Shown here piece by piece: positions 1 to 8,899 of a stretch of 64,000 bases of DNA. How positions within the stretch are numbered: the stretch's first letter is position 1; each line of letters starts with the position of its first letter. The translations under genes were made by a program, and so were the position numbers. Source of the DNA: CAWFZT01 sp963820415 (GTDB lineage Bacteria > Chloroflexota > Anaerolineae > Anaerolineales > Anaerolineaceae); NCBI GenBank assembly GCA_963820415.1, contig CAWFZT010000005.1, positions 248,001 through 312,000 on the forward strand, given 5' to 3'. The notes under the pieces are model-generated. The model ran no database searches and had not been told where the DNA came from. It worked only from the letters and a program-made list of their open reading frames with translations.

Positions 1-2
1 AA

Positions 3-119
3 CTTCAACCGTGCTTGCCGGTCGCTGAGATCGCCTTCGAAACCGGTTTTGATTCTCTAGAGGGGGTTCCGTGGGCCTTCCAGAAGGCCGCCCGGTTTCC
101 GCACAGCCAGTTCCGCTGC
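3..119 (+). pseudogene. AraC-family regulator C-terminal remnant
   Basis: The translated piece LPVAEIAFETGFDSLEGV followed by FQKAARFPHSQFR matches the second helix-turn-helix of AraC/XylS regulators, whose usual form is IA..xGF.S...F.RAFK...G..PS.YR. Only this end is visible because the window starts inside the gene. The residues after SLEG (VPWAFQKAARFPHSQ) depart from the consensus, where FSRAFKK and a glycine are expected. The frame then runs into unrelated sequence before its stop at 219-221. It may be a decayed gene or the diverged end of a real one. The family match is by motif only. Confidence 0.45.
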
Positions 120-230
120 CAGACACCACCTGATACACGAAGCCTGATTCTGGTCATGACCACCGCCATGATTGCTTTGAGCGATCTGCATCCACCAAGG
201 TCAGCTATTCAATTGTTGTGAGGATGCCCC

Positions 231-302
231 CAGGTTCACTTTTGAAGGGAAATACCTTACTTTATATCGAGGGGAAAAATTTTTTTGCTCAAAATAATGG
301 CA
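231..302 (+). repeat. 72-bp dispersed repeat, left copy
   Basis: About 70 bp from TTCACTTTTGAAGGGAAA to GCTCAAAATAATGGC is nearly identical to the reverse complement of 28101-28169. The two copies face each other across roughly 28 kb. No gene lies within either copy. The stretch 303-537 shows no further gene and leads into the next coding region. Confidence 0.75.
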
Positions 303-537
303 CGTTTTAGTAACTGCTCAGACATGGTTCTGAAAGCACCACAGGTGGCGGGTCACTGTAGTTTTAGCGAAATATCGTCATATTTGGGATGACCATACAT
401 GGCAAACTGTCGTAAATTTCCCCTTTCTCGTCACAGGCGTGTTTTTTACTCAAACAGGCTGATTAGTTACAAAAATTGATGATTAAATCTGGTAGTCTGG
501 TAAAATAAACAAAATAACAACTTAAAGGACTTTCCTT

Positions 538-1383
538 ATGGACATTTATCTTGCTGACGAACGTGCCTTTCAATTGATTCCTCAATTCACATTGGAAGTG
601 GCTCGCGACCGGCTCGAACAGAAGAAAACGAATCTGGTAAGCGGTACTTTGGGATCAATGTTCAGCCGCCCCAAGCCGGAAGAGATCCAATTCGTTTCAG
701 TCGAAAACCGGCTGGAACCCTTTTGGCTGGTCAGTGTTTTCGTCCACACAGCATTTGATCGTAATTGCAGCTACACGATTCCGTTGAGCGGGCCGGAGAT
801 TAAGCACGTAACCATATTGGGACAAGAGTTTACACCCACCTCCAACCCCAAAGGCGGCACCAACCTTACCTTGAGCGGCGTTGAGAACTGCGTTGAAGAA
901 CGCCGCGCAAGTTATACCTTCGACGGCATGAGCGGGGTGAAAGGGGATTTCAGCAAATATCTCTCCTTTGCGAAGAGCGAAATTCTAGACCTGGAACATT
1001 TTGCCCCAGCGGGTACACTGGTGGTGCCTCCCCAGGCGCATGCAACAGCTGTCGTCCGACCGGTGCTGGCAGAAGTGATCAAGCCCATCCTGGCTCAGGT
1101 GATCCACGAGGAGCGTGTGGATCTGGAGGCCATTGAGTTGAACTTTCGACCCGTTTATGCTATGGAGTATGAATGGACCACGAAAGGGAAGCGTGTGATT
1201 CTGGAGTTCGATGCCCTGACGGGAGAAATGCGTTCGGGTGGGAAGAAGTTAAGCGACCAGATTAAAAGCATGCTAACCCGCGATTTACTCTTTGATGTAA
1301 CTGCTGATGCAGCTGGGTTGTTTATCCCTGGGGGCAGCATCGCGGTTAAGCTAGTTAAAGCTGTGGTAGACCACAAGAAATAA
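538..1383 (+). CDS. Conserved-looking hypothetical protein
   Basis: This 281-residue protein is not recognised. It has no signal peptide or clear membrane helix. The N-terminal half is mixed alpha/beta. Residues about 165-200 are rich in Val/Ala/Pro, and the segment near 210-235 (VYAMEYEWTTKGKRVILEFD, then ALTGEM) resembles a small beta sheet of the kind found where cytoplasmic proteins carry a PepSY-like or double-psi fold, but the similarity is too weak to assign. The C-terminus is short and hydrophobic, with Gly/Val (GLFIPGGSIAVKLVKAVV). The ATG is preceded by AAAGGA at a suitable distance. It stands alone between two stretches of accessory DNA. Confidence 0.7.
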   Translation: MDIYLADERAFQLIPQFTLEVARDRLEQKKTNLVSGTLGSMFSRPKPEEIQFVSVENRLEPFWLVSVFVHTAFDRNCSYTIPLSGPEIKHVTILGQEFTPTSNPKGGTNLTLSGVENCVEERRASYTFDGMSGVKGDFSKYLSFAKSEILDLEHFAPAGTLVVPPQAHATAVVRPVLAEVIKPILAQVIHEERVDLEAIELNFRPVYAMEYEWTTKGKRVILEFDALTGEMRSGGKKLSDQIKSMLTRDLLFDVTADAAGLFIPGGSIAVKLVKAVVDHKK

Positions 1384-1570
1384 AATCGTTGAGAATGTTA
1401 GGATTTAGAGACTAATACTTGTGCGCTGCAACTATTTACACGCAAAATCCTGAAGAGGAGTGCAAAAAGCACTCCTCTTCTACCAAGTATGAGTAAAATG
1501 ATAACTTAGATATATATAACCTCACCTCACAACAATTGTTGTGTGATGTTGTTTCTATTCCGATTTAAGG

Positions 1571-1593
1571 TTGTGAAATGCCGAAATAAATGA
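1571..1593 (-). repeat. Short dispersed motif, copy 1 of 3
   Basis: The motif TTGTGAAATGCCGAAATAAA occurs here, with near copies at 30183-30205 and 37451-37473, all in the same orientation. The other two copies lie just beyond the 3' ends of minus-strand orphan genes. Here it sits in the 470-bp gap 1384-1855, which otherwise holds only the methyltransferase remnant. Confidence 0.55.
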
Positions 1594-1692
1594 CATCCCA
1601 AAAAGTGATGCTTTCTCTTCTATAATCATGACTTCAATTGGTAATTATGCTAGAATGATACAAAGCAAGCTATTAAATCATAGGTGGGGTAT

Positions 1693-1824
1693 GTGAAAGA
1701 AAATCTTTCATTCTACGGTGATAATCTGGATGTTCTTCGATGACATATCAAAGACGAAAAATTAAATCTCATATCCATCGATCCAACCGAAACAGCGAAA
1801 AGCTTTTTATTCCAATGATCTCCG
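1693..1824 (+). pseudogene. DNA methyltransferase N-terminal remnant
   Basis: From the GTG at 1693 the reading is VKENLSFYGDNLDVLR, a TGA stop, then HIKDEKLNLISIDP. This matches the start of site-specific N6-adenine/N4-cytosine DNA methyltransferases, whose motif runs YGDNLDVLR.YI.DESVDLIYIDPPFNS. The stop replaces an arginine codon (CGA to TGA), and after IDP the frame shifts away from the expected PPFNS. Only about 40 codons remain. It lies directly upstream of the ATPase gene at 1856, as if a restriction-modification gene had been deleted and left its 5' end. Confidence 0.6.
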
Positions 1825-1855
1825 TGAACTAAATAAATATAGTCAAGAGGTTGGC

Positions 1856-2986
1856 ATGCAAATAATCAGTTATGAATATAAGGATGTCGATGGTCAGGGT
1901 TGGCATTTCGAAAAAATCGATCTCAAGAAAGTAAACCTTTTCGTTGGCGACACAGGGACTGGAAAAACAAAAATTCTGCATACCATTTTCGACTTGGGAG
2001 TTTTTGCAGTATCTAACAGAAACGAAACCATTCTAGGTTCTTGGGAAATTACATTCATCCAAGATGAGAAAACCTATAAATGGCAATTGGAAGTGATCCA
2101 TAAACATGACAAGCGGGTCATATCTAAAGATAATATTTGGGTTTTAGAAAATGAGATTGAGGTTCCTCTTATAACACGCAGTGAAAACGAGTTTATTTTC
2201 AATGGAAATAAAGTTCCTAAGTTGTCTCTAAACCAATCGAGTACTGTTCTTCTTCAAGAAGAGAATTTAATCAAACCCATATTCAAAGGGTTTTCCTCGA
2301 TCATGAGACGATTATTTTCCCAGGATGAATTATTAAAAATTTCTACTTATCAGCCTATCCCCCATGAAATTGTAAACATGATCGGCAAAGATAGAAACTC
2401 AGAATTATTTTACAAGGCCGATTTTAACCTGAATTTGCGGTTGTATATCCTAAACCTCTACTTTCCTGAAACCTACGATAAAATAATAAATTATTACAGA
2501 AGCACATTTCCTTTCTTGACTGAAATCGATATTCTTGATTTAGGTGAAATACACAAAAGATTTGGAACTGGTGGGCAAATACCCGTTTTCTGTGTAAAGG
2601 AAAAGGAAGTCAAAAAATGGATAGAACTTGGAGAATTTTCATCGGGAATGCAAAAAGTTCTGTTGATATTAACCGATATATTTACACTTCCAAAAGGATC
2701 TGTATATCTCATTGATGAATATGAAAACTCGTTAGGCATTGGAGCAATTAATTTCTTCCCCACAATAATATTCGACCGGGAAAATGAAGTACAACTCATT
2801 ATCACAAGTCATCATCCATACCTCATTTCCAATATACCTATAAAAAACTGGTTTGTATTTCATAGGCGAGGCAGTCATGTAATGATAAAGTTTGGAGAAG
2901 AACTCGAACACAGATATGGAAATTCAAAGCAAGAAGCCTTTATCAAACTAATAAATGATCCATTCTACACAGAAGGAATTGAATGA
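1856..2986 (+). CDS. AAA/ABC-type ATPase of a two-gene defence-like pair
   Basis: This is a 376-residue P-loop ATPase of the OLD/AAA_15/AAA_21 type. Walker A is GDTGTGKT (residues 31-38). An ABC-signature-like FSSGMQK lies near 262-268. Walker B is VYLIDE (D287, E288), and the switch histidines are in ITSHHP (316-321). The insert between them is smaller than in OLD proteins and there is no nuclease domain in the same chain. The stop overlaps the next start (ATGA), so the two genes are translationally coupled. Base composition is far more AT-rich than the flanking genes, consistent with horizontal acquisition. By analogy with AbiL and PARIS (ATPase sensor plus small effector), it probably acts as a phage-sensing ATPase. 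That role is inferred. Confidence 0.8.
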   Translation: MQIISYEYKDVDGQGWHFEKIDLKKVNLFVGDTGTGKTKILHTIFDLGVFAVSNRNETILGSWEITFIQDEKTYKWQLEVIHKHDKRVISKDNIWVLENEIEVPLITRSENEFIFNGNKVPKLSLNQSSTVLLQEENLIKPIFKGFSSIMRRLFSQDELLKISTYQPIPHEIVNMIGKDRNSELFYKADFNLNLRLYILNLYFPETYDKIINYYRSTFPFLTEIDILDLGEIHKRFGTGGQIPVFCVKEKEVKKWIELGEFSSGMQKVLLILTDIFTLPKGSVYLIDEYENSLGIGAINFFPTIIFDRENEVQLIITSHHPYLISNIPIKNWFVFHRRGSHVMIKFGEELEHRYGNSKQEAFIKLINDPFYTEGIE

Positions 2987-3645
2987 ATATCTACATAGTA
3001 GTCGAAGGCCCTACTGAAGAAAAAATCTACGAAAAATGGGTTCCTCTAGTTAATCCAAATCTGAGGTATGTAGATAGATTGATTGACGTAGTAGACAACG
3101 ATTTTGCAATTATCAGTGGTGGTGGTTATCCAAATTATTTATACAAAGTAATTGAAAACGCAATAGAAGATGTGAATGATTTTAAGAATATACAAAAATT
3201 TGTTGTGGCTGTTGACTCCGAGGAAATGACGCGAGAAAACAAATTTAAGGAAATTAATTCTATCTTATCCGCCAAAAAGTGTATTGCTGAAAAATTCATA
3301 ATAATTCAACACTTTTGTTTTGAAACTTGGGCGCTAGGAAATAGAATATTCTTACGAAAAAACACTGAAAATAATACGTTGCGAAAGTATGTCAAACACT
3401 ATAATGTTGCCCAGAAAGATCCCGAGCTTCTTTTACCATTTCCAGGTTCAGAAATGACAAGAGCACAATTTGCATATAATTATTTGCGCCTCGTTATTAA
3501 TGATAAGCAACCAAGTGCTTCTTATAAAAAAGGGAGACCAGGCATTGTATCAGATCGGTCATTCTTCTATCAAGTAAGGGCAAGGTTAAACGACACAAAC
3601 CATATTTTGAGTTTTCAATCTTTTATTGATGCTTTTTTTTCCTGA
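2983..3645 (+). CDS. Small TOPRIM/RloB-like putative effector
   Basis: This 220-residue protein opens with IYIVVEGPTEEKIYEKW. The pattern hhVEGxTE is typical of the first strand and catalytic Glu of TOPRIM-like folds seen in DUF4276, RloB/AbiLii and DUF4435 (AriB) proteins. A second acidic cluster, VVAVDSEEM (near residues 78-86), is in the place of the TOPRIM DxD. The gene starts inside the stop of the ATPase gene. In known two-gene systems of this layout the TOPRIM partner is the toxin or nuclease released or activated by the ATPase. Function here is inferred from layout and motifs, and the exact family is uncertain. Confidence 0.7.
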   Translation: MNIYIVVEGPTEEKIYEKWVPLVNPNLRYVDRLIDVVDNDFAIISGGGYPNYLYKVIENAIEDVNDFKNIQKFVVAVDSEEMTRENKFKEINSILSAKKCIAEKFIIIQHFCFETWALGNRIFLRKNTENNTLRKYVKHYNVAQKDPELLLPFPGSEMTRAQFAYNYLRLVINDKQPSASYKKGRPGIVSDRSFFYQVRARLNDTNHILSFQSFIDAFFS

Positions 3646-3663
3646 TTTAACAATCTTGATGTA

Positions 3664-3693
3664 AAAAACGCCACTGGTACAGGGGCGTTTTCT
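3664..3693 (+). terminator. Rho-independent terminator of the ATPase pair
   Basis: AAAACGCC and GGGGCGTTTT form a GC-rich stem around ACTGGTAC, followed by TCTTTTC. It is placed 18 bases after the stop of the TOPRIM-like gene. Confidence 0.75.
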
Positions 3694-3742
3694 TTTCAAG
3701 GGGTTATTCCTTTAAGGGAAATGCCGCATTAAAATAGAACTT

Positions 3743-3970
3743 ATGAACGAGATTACCAGATCATCTCGGGTAACCATTGCCTTGCAGGTCATCCAACGCA
3801 TGAACGAAGGCTTGAGTGTCAAGGAGGCTTGCAGTGAAGTGGGCATGCCATGAAGCACATATTATTACATTATTGCCCGTGACCCAGCAGCTATCGCCAT
3901 ATCCCAGTATATAGGGACTGCCAATCATCGTGAGCGTCTCTGGATGATCCTTGTCACCCAGGTCCATGAT
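3743..3970 (+). pseudogene. HTH protein pseudogene, paralogue of the gene at 31995
   Basis: From the ATG the frame reads MNEITRSSRVTIALQVIQ, then RMNEGLSVKEACSEVGMP, then a TGA stop at 3851, and continues in frame with STYYYIIARDPAAIAI and NHRERLWMILVTQVHDNR. This aligns along its length with residues 1-70 of the intact HTH protein at 31995-32426 (VIQHVNEGMTVINACREVGIP, then RSSFYYI). The stop sits exactly at the Arg codon of the RSSFYY helix. The 3' half is missing, replaced by the 107-bp repeats. The helix-turn-helix resembles phage terminase small subunits or transposase HTH domains. Confidence 0.75.
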
Positions 3971-3971
3971 A

Positions 3972-4255
3972 ACCGGGCTTCTTATCGAAACCCGGTTCTG
4001 TTTGCCAGTCGGGGCGCGGGGAGTTGTTGAGCACAGCGAAATCCCTGTAAGGGAAACCCCGGACCTAGGTTAAACGAAACCGGGCTTCTCATCGAAACCC
4101 GGTTCTTTTCGTCAGTCGGGGCGCGGGGAGTTGTTGAGCGCAGCAAAATCCCTGTAAGGGAAACCCGGACCTACACTGAATCGAAACCGGGCTTCTCATC
4201 GAAACCCGGTACTTTTCGTTAGTCGGGGCGCGGGGAGTTGAACCCCGGACCTCTT
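3972..4255. repeat. 107-bp tandem repeat derived from the tRNA-Pro 3' end
   Basis: Copies start at 3972, 4079 and 4186 (period 107, the last partial because it enters the real tRNA). Each has an inverted repeat (ACCGGGCTT ... AAACCCGGT) and then the tRNA 3' half. In copies 1 and 2 the T-loop is interrupted after GGGGAGTTG by a 28-base insert holding its own hairpin (TCCCTGTAAGGGA), after which the tRNA-like AACCCCGGACCT resumes. The third copy runs uninterrupted into the tRNA. The pattern suits repeated integration or slippage at a tRNA attachment site. Confidence 0.8.
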
Positions 4256-4297
4256 GCACCCCATGCAAGCGCGCTAGCCGGACTGCGCTACGCCCCG
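4223..4297 (-). tRNA. tRNA-Pro (GGG)
   Basis: On the minus strand, 75 bases fold as a cloverleaf. The acceptor stem is CGGGGCG/CGCCCCG. The D arm is GCGC AGTCCGGCTA GCGC. The anticodon stem is CTTGC/GCAAG with loop ATGGGGT, giving anticodon GGG. The T arm is CGGGG TTCAACT CCCCG, with discriminator A. CCA is not encoded. Sequence downstream on the minus strand consists of the 107-bp repeats that copy its 3' half. Confidence 0.93.
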
Positions 4298-4663
4298 AAA
4301 AATAAGATCTTTCTCTAACCGACCTTATTTTACTGTAGACGGACAATTCTGTCCAGATTTATTCAAGAGATAGATGTTGCCAGACAATTTCTCAAAGGAA
4401 TTTGAAGATTGTTTATGAACGATTCAGCCTTTTCGTAGTCGCCAGTTCAATCAGGGTAAAAAGGTGAAATTCCAGGTAGAAAAGACGGGCAAGAGCGTCT
4501 GGCAAGACGCGGCTAAGTCGTCTTGTAGACGCAGAGGCGCTAATATTATTAAAGACGGGGCCATAATGGTATTCTTAAGCCTTGTTTAATTTCACGCTAA
4601 AAGGCATTTACAAACTGAAAATGCGGACACGCCCATTACGATGGGAGAATTGGGGCCATTGGC
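4298..4663. other. Intergenic, hairpin-rich, no gene seen
   Basis: No supported gene. Around 4490-4560 there are several short imperfect inverted repeats sharing AGACG/CGTCT (for example GCGTCT GGCA AGACGC), which could be structured leader RNA or a terminator region ahead of the gene at 4664. Confidence 0.4.
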
Positions 4664-7600
4664 ATGAGTCTGGAGCACAGTCATGAAGCCGCCAACCACA
4701 AAACCCGCCGCCCTCGCATCAACCTGGAAGAATCTCAGGAGACCCTGGATAGCGCTTCTCCTGAAAATGTAATCAGCGGGTTGACCCTTGCTCAAAACCG
4801 GATGGTCGGATTGCAGCAAACTGTCGGCAACCGGGCGGTCATGCGCTCCGTGGTGCAGCGCCAGGGTGAACACCAACCCCCGGCGCACAACCAGCCAGCC
4901 CCATCCACTCAAGCTGCTCCACCTGTTCCAGCTTCTCCGGCTGCCCCGGCCACCGCTACTGCAACTCCGGCTGCACCTGGACCTGCTGAGAACCAGATGG
5001 CTTATACCATCAGCCTGCGCCTTCCCGGTGGGGCGCAAATGCACTTTGAAAATTTACCTCGCGACCAGGCGCTGCGTCGAACTCGATTACGTTGCCGAAT
5101 TGATTGGGGGCCGAATTGACTCCGAGCGCCAGAGTCATGTACACATGATCGAGCAATCAGTCGAATCATGGTTTACTGCGGCTGTATCTGATTGGCTGTC
5201 GTTTCACGAAAGGCCATCCGTTACTATTTGGGATGTGCCTATGGACAGCCTGAACAGGGCTCGTTCACAGATCCGGGGCGGTAATATTCGCGAAGCCATC
5301 GATATCCTGAAAATGACAACCCAACAGGCGAATGATGCCATGCATCGGGTGAGCGATTATCGCGAAGCAGCCATCACCGGCGAGCACAGCGGTGCGCAAC
5401 GTGCAATAATAGGGCTGGAAATAAGCGAAGTAGTTCTGGCAGGAATTGCTACTGTGGCAACAGGCGGGGCTGCTGGCGGCCTCTTCGCAGCCGGTTCAGG
5501 AGCGTCAATATTGGCCGGGTCCGCAGTGGGGGGAGTGACGGCAGGGGCCTATGGAATGATAATGAGTGAATCCGGCCAGATCAGCGAGCATGTACTGGGT
5601 CTCCGGCGGAACTTCGATTTTGAGGCCGTGTGGCGGCGCGGCGCGCACGATGCCATCCTCGGTTTTGTCGGAGGTATTATAGGTGGAGGTTTGAATGTAG
5701 CTTTATCCCGGGTTGCGACAGGATATATATTAGCCAACAAGTCAATGATAGTCCGCTTTGCCGAGGCTAACTTTATGGATGGTGAAGCCTTGTTCCAATT
5801 CATATCCAGGAGTGGTCCGAGGTTATTTTCAGAGTTCATCAGCTTTATCCCTTCTAATGTACTCAACACTGCAGTATCAAACGTCGTTACCCGGGCGGTT
5901 GGAGATGAAAGTGCCCGCCGGCAGTTGGACCAGGAAAGTTTCTGTCGCCAGGCCTGGACGCAAATGGTGCAGGGTGGAATCATTTCTATGTTTGTGTCCT
6001 TCGTGACACACCGAATGGCACCCGTAGGTGCGGCCCGGACCGGCCAAACTCCGACTGAATCGCCGGCGGCCAGCCAGCTTGCCCTGCCTGAGCCAGCCCA
6101 GGCCGGCGCGGTTGAACCGGTCCCATCCGGTCGATCTTCGCTCACTTCAGTGGAGCCCCAGGCAGCCGCTCCCGTTTCACCTCAGGCTGCGATAGGAGAG
6201 CAGACTGGTCCTGCCGCGCCATCAACTCCAGCGCTAGCTGCGCCTCTACCACCGGAAGAGGCGCTGGCTGCCCCACAGGCGCCGCCCCAAGAGCAGGCCG
6301 GTGCTCCCGCAGCCGCTGGTGGGCCGGTGGCGCCACTGACACCGGCGGAAGCGCTGGCAGCTACGCAGGCGGCGCCCCGGGCTGCGGAAGGAGTACAGGC
6401 TGGTGTTCCAGCGGAAGCTGCGCCGGCGGCGCCCCTGATACCGGCGGAGGCGCTGGCAGCCACGCAGGAAGCACCCCGGGCAGTGGCCGGAAGGCAGGCC
6501 GGTGCTCCTGCGGCCGCAGGTGGGCCGGCGGCGCCCCTGACGCCGGAGGAGGCACAGGCAGTCACGCGGCAGGCGCCTCGGGCGGCAGAGGGAGAGCGGG
6601 CCATTGCACCACAGCCGGGCGTATTACCGGCTGAATTGCAGGTTATGAATTTGAACCGCGGGTCCGCGCTTGACCGAGGGCAAGCCGAAGCAGTGCTGCA
6701 TTACATGAGAACGGTTAGGGGGGAGGGGGTTCTCTGGTCGACGGATTGGGACCACTATACATCCTATTACCAGGATATTGCCGGGAGGGGGGCGATCCCG
6801 CCGAGGTATGGATTTGTTCGTCCTGACGGGATACCCCAGCTATACTTGCCTAATAGGTTGGGGTTGATGGGTCCAAATGAGGCTCTTCCACCGATTCACC
6901 CTAGGTTAGGTGGTCCTGGCACAGTAGCACCTGAGGGGCAGGGCGGTGCTCCCGCGGGTGCTGGTCCGGAGGTACCCCTGACACCGGCGGAGGCGCTGGC
7001 AGCCACGCAGGAAGCGCCCCAGGCAGTGGCCGGAGGGCAGGCCGGTGCTCCCGCGGCAGCTGCGCCGGCGGCACTACCGACGCCGGAGGAGGCCCAGGCA
7101 GTCACGCGGCAGACGCCTCGGGCGGCAGAGGGAGAGCGGGTCATTGCACCACAGGCGGGTGGATTACCGGCTGAATTGCAGGTTATGAATTTGAACCGCG
7201 GGTCCACGCTTGACCGAGGGCAAGCCGAAGCAGTGCTGCATTACATGAGAACGATCCGGTCGGAGGGGGTTGTCTGGTCGACGGATTGGGACCACTATAC
7301 ATCCGAATACCAGGCTATTGCCGGGAGGGGGGCCATCCCGCCGCGGTATGGGTTTGTCCGTCCTGACGGAGTACCCCAGCTATACTTGCCCAACAGGTTG
7401 GGGCTAATGAGTCCCAATGAGCCGCTCCCGCCGCTCCACCCATTGTTGCAAAGTCCAGAGACGCCAGCAGTCGAAGCGCCAACAACGGGGGGAGTAACAC
7501 CCCAGGTTGCCAGTGGTGTCCAGGAACCTACAGGCCAATCAGCCAGAATATTTGGTGGAGAGAATCCCGTCAGCGGAAACACGCTGACTGGAATTGGCCA

Positions 7601-8087
7601 GCCTGGCGAACAGACCAGTACAAGCCAAGTCAATGAAGGAGCAGTTGGTCCCCAGGAGACACCGCCGTCAAGGGGAGCGCAAACACTATCCGGTACGGGA
7701 GGCCGGAGTTATACCGCGCTTTCCAGGCAGCAGGCCCAGGCAGTCCAGGCGTATGCTGAGCAATTGCATCTTCTTCGAGTATCAATAGAAAGGGTGCGCA
7801 GCTTGGCTGCCCGGGCTCCACACAATGAAATCGCAAGAGAACAATTGCCCCACGCACGCGAGCTCCTTGAACACACACGAAACAGGGTAGATGAACTAGA
7901 GAGTCAGGTTGGCAGCCCAGAGTTGGTCGAAAGGGCACGCTCTCATGGCGGGCGCAGCCATCCTCTTGATGCAGAAGATTATCAAAATGATTTCGAAAGG
8001 CTTACCGGAAATCAAGGTCCTGCCCCGGAGGGTGGATTCATCACTGATGATGGCATGATCGTCACTTTTTTCCGGCGGGGAGGATAA
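4664..8087 (+). CDS. Giant Ala/Pro-rich eCIS-cargo-like protein, frameshifted
   Basis: Two frames join into one protein of about 1140 residues, with a single-base shift near 5070-5076. The N-terminus carries MVGLQQTVGNRAVMRSVVQR, the motif (LQRTVGNxAVxRLIQR) that opens many DUF4157-type cargo proteins of extracellular contractile injection systems. A Pro/Ala linker follows, then about 120 helical residues, then glycine-rich hydrophobic stretches (near codons 245-290 of the joined frame) that could insert in membranes. Next come long Ala/Pro/Glu linkers with the unit EALAATQ, two copies of a roughly 95-residue domain (LPAELQVMNLNRGS ... GLMGPNE), and a charged helical C-terminus ending in FFRRGG. 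The repeated domain and C-terminus are not recognised. No eCIS structural gene is in this window. The cargo role is inferred from the N-terminal motif only. Confidence 0.7.
6432..7440 (+). repeat. 540-bp in-frame internal duplication
   Basis: Segments of about 470 bp beginning near 6432 and 6972 are nearly identical at DNA level, offset by exactly 540 bases (180 codons). Each covers an Ala-rich linker plus the LPAELQVMNLNRGS domain. Differences are scattered and mostly conservative, pointing to a recent duplication within the large cargo-like gene. Confidence 0.85.
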
Positions 8088-8123
8088 GACATCATTGACA
8101 TTTCTAGGTAACTGCTCAATCTC

Positions 8124-8899
8124 TTACACTCTTCCCCACCCGTAAAAAGTTGGCACGAACAAAATCCGCTCGCCTTTCCGCCAGGCGGCCGCGTCCAGAT
8201 TGAGCAGTTTGGCCACCTCAACGGGTGAGGTCGTTTCGCTCAAATCAGCCTGGATCATCTCATATTCGGATTCACGCTCTTCTTCTGATGGGGGAGCGCC
8301 CCACTGCCCACCCAGCAGCCCGACCTGGATTTCCTTCAGGCCGGCCTGTCCCAGCCAGCTCGCCAGCTTGCGCCCGGCGTAAGTGTCAGCTCCCTGGGCG
8401 TGTAAAGCAGTCGCCTGTTTCCAACCCAACGTCGAAAGCGGATCGGGATAATCGATGCGCCCGCCATAATCCGGCTCAGCCAGGGCCACCACCCAGCCGC
8501 CGGGCTGTACCACGCGTCGCATTTCGGTTAAGGCAGCCACCGGTCGCTGGCCCACAGCAAAAAAAAGTGGCAGACGGCGCAGTCGAAGCTGGCTGGAGCA
8601 AAAGGCAGAAAATGCGCATCTCCCTGGATAAAAACGCTCGCCGGGTTGATCCGCCCGGCATAGCCGAGGAAATCCTGACGGATATCCAGGCCATATACCT
8701 CTGCGCCGGTCATGCGCTGCAGACTGGCGCTGATTACACCCGTGCCACAGCCGGCTTCGAGGATCCGCCGGCAACCTTCCAGGTTCAACTGCTTCACGCA
8801 ATACTGCCGGATTTGCTCCGTCCAGCCTGCCTGCAAGCTAAAACGCCGGTGCCAGTCTCCGGCATCCCACTTCACCGCTTCTGCCAGATCTTTTCCCAT
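8124..8899 (-). CDS. Class I SAM-dependent methyltransferase, frameshifted
   Basis: The first part (from 8899) carries the SAM-binding motif ILEAGCGTG (residues 46-54) and the acidic post-I residues VYGLDI. The second frame supplies MRRVVQPGGWVVALAEPDYGG, the usual motif III region, and the C-terminal helices. The frames switch near 8550, just after HFFLLW, by a single base. Joined, the protein has about 258 residues, normal for a UbiE-like methyltransferase. The start overlaps the end of the preceding radical SAM-like gene by 28 bases, so the two are coupled. It is the last gene of the minus-strand Cys-tail cluster. The substrate is unknown. Confidence 0.75.

Noticed and set aside
4089..4346. 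85-codon minus-strand frame
   Set aside because: It covers the tRNA-Pro gene and the 107-bp repeats; no protein signal.
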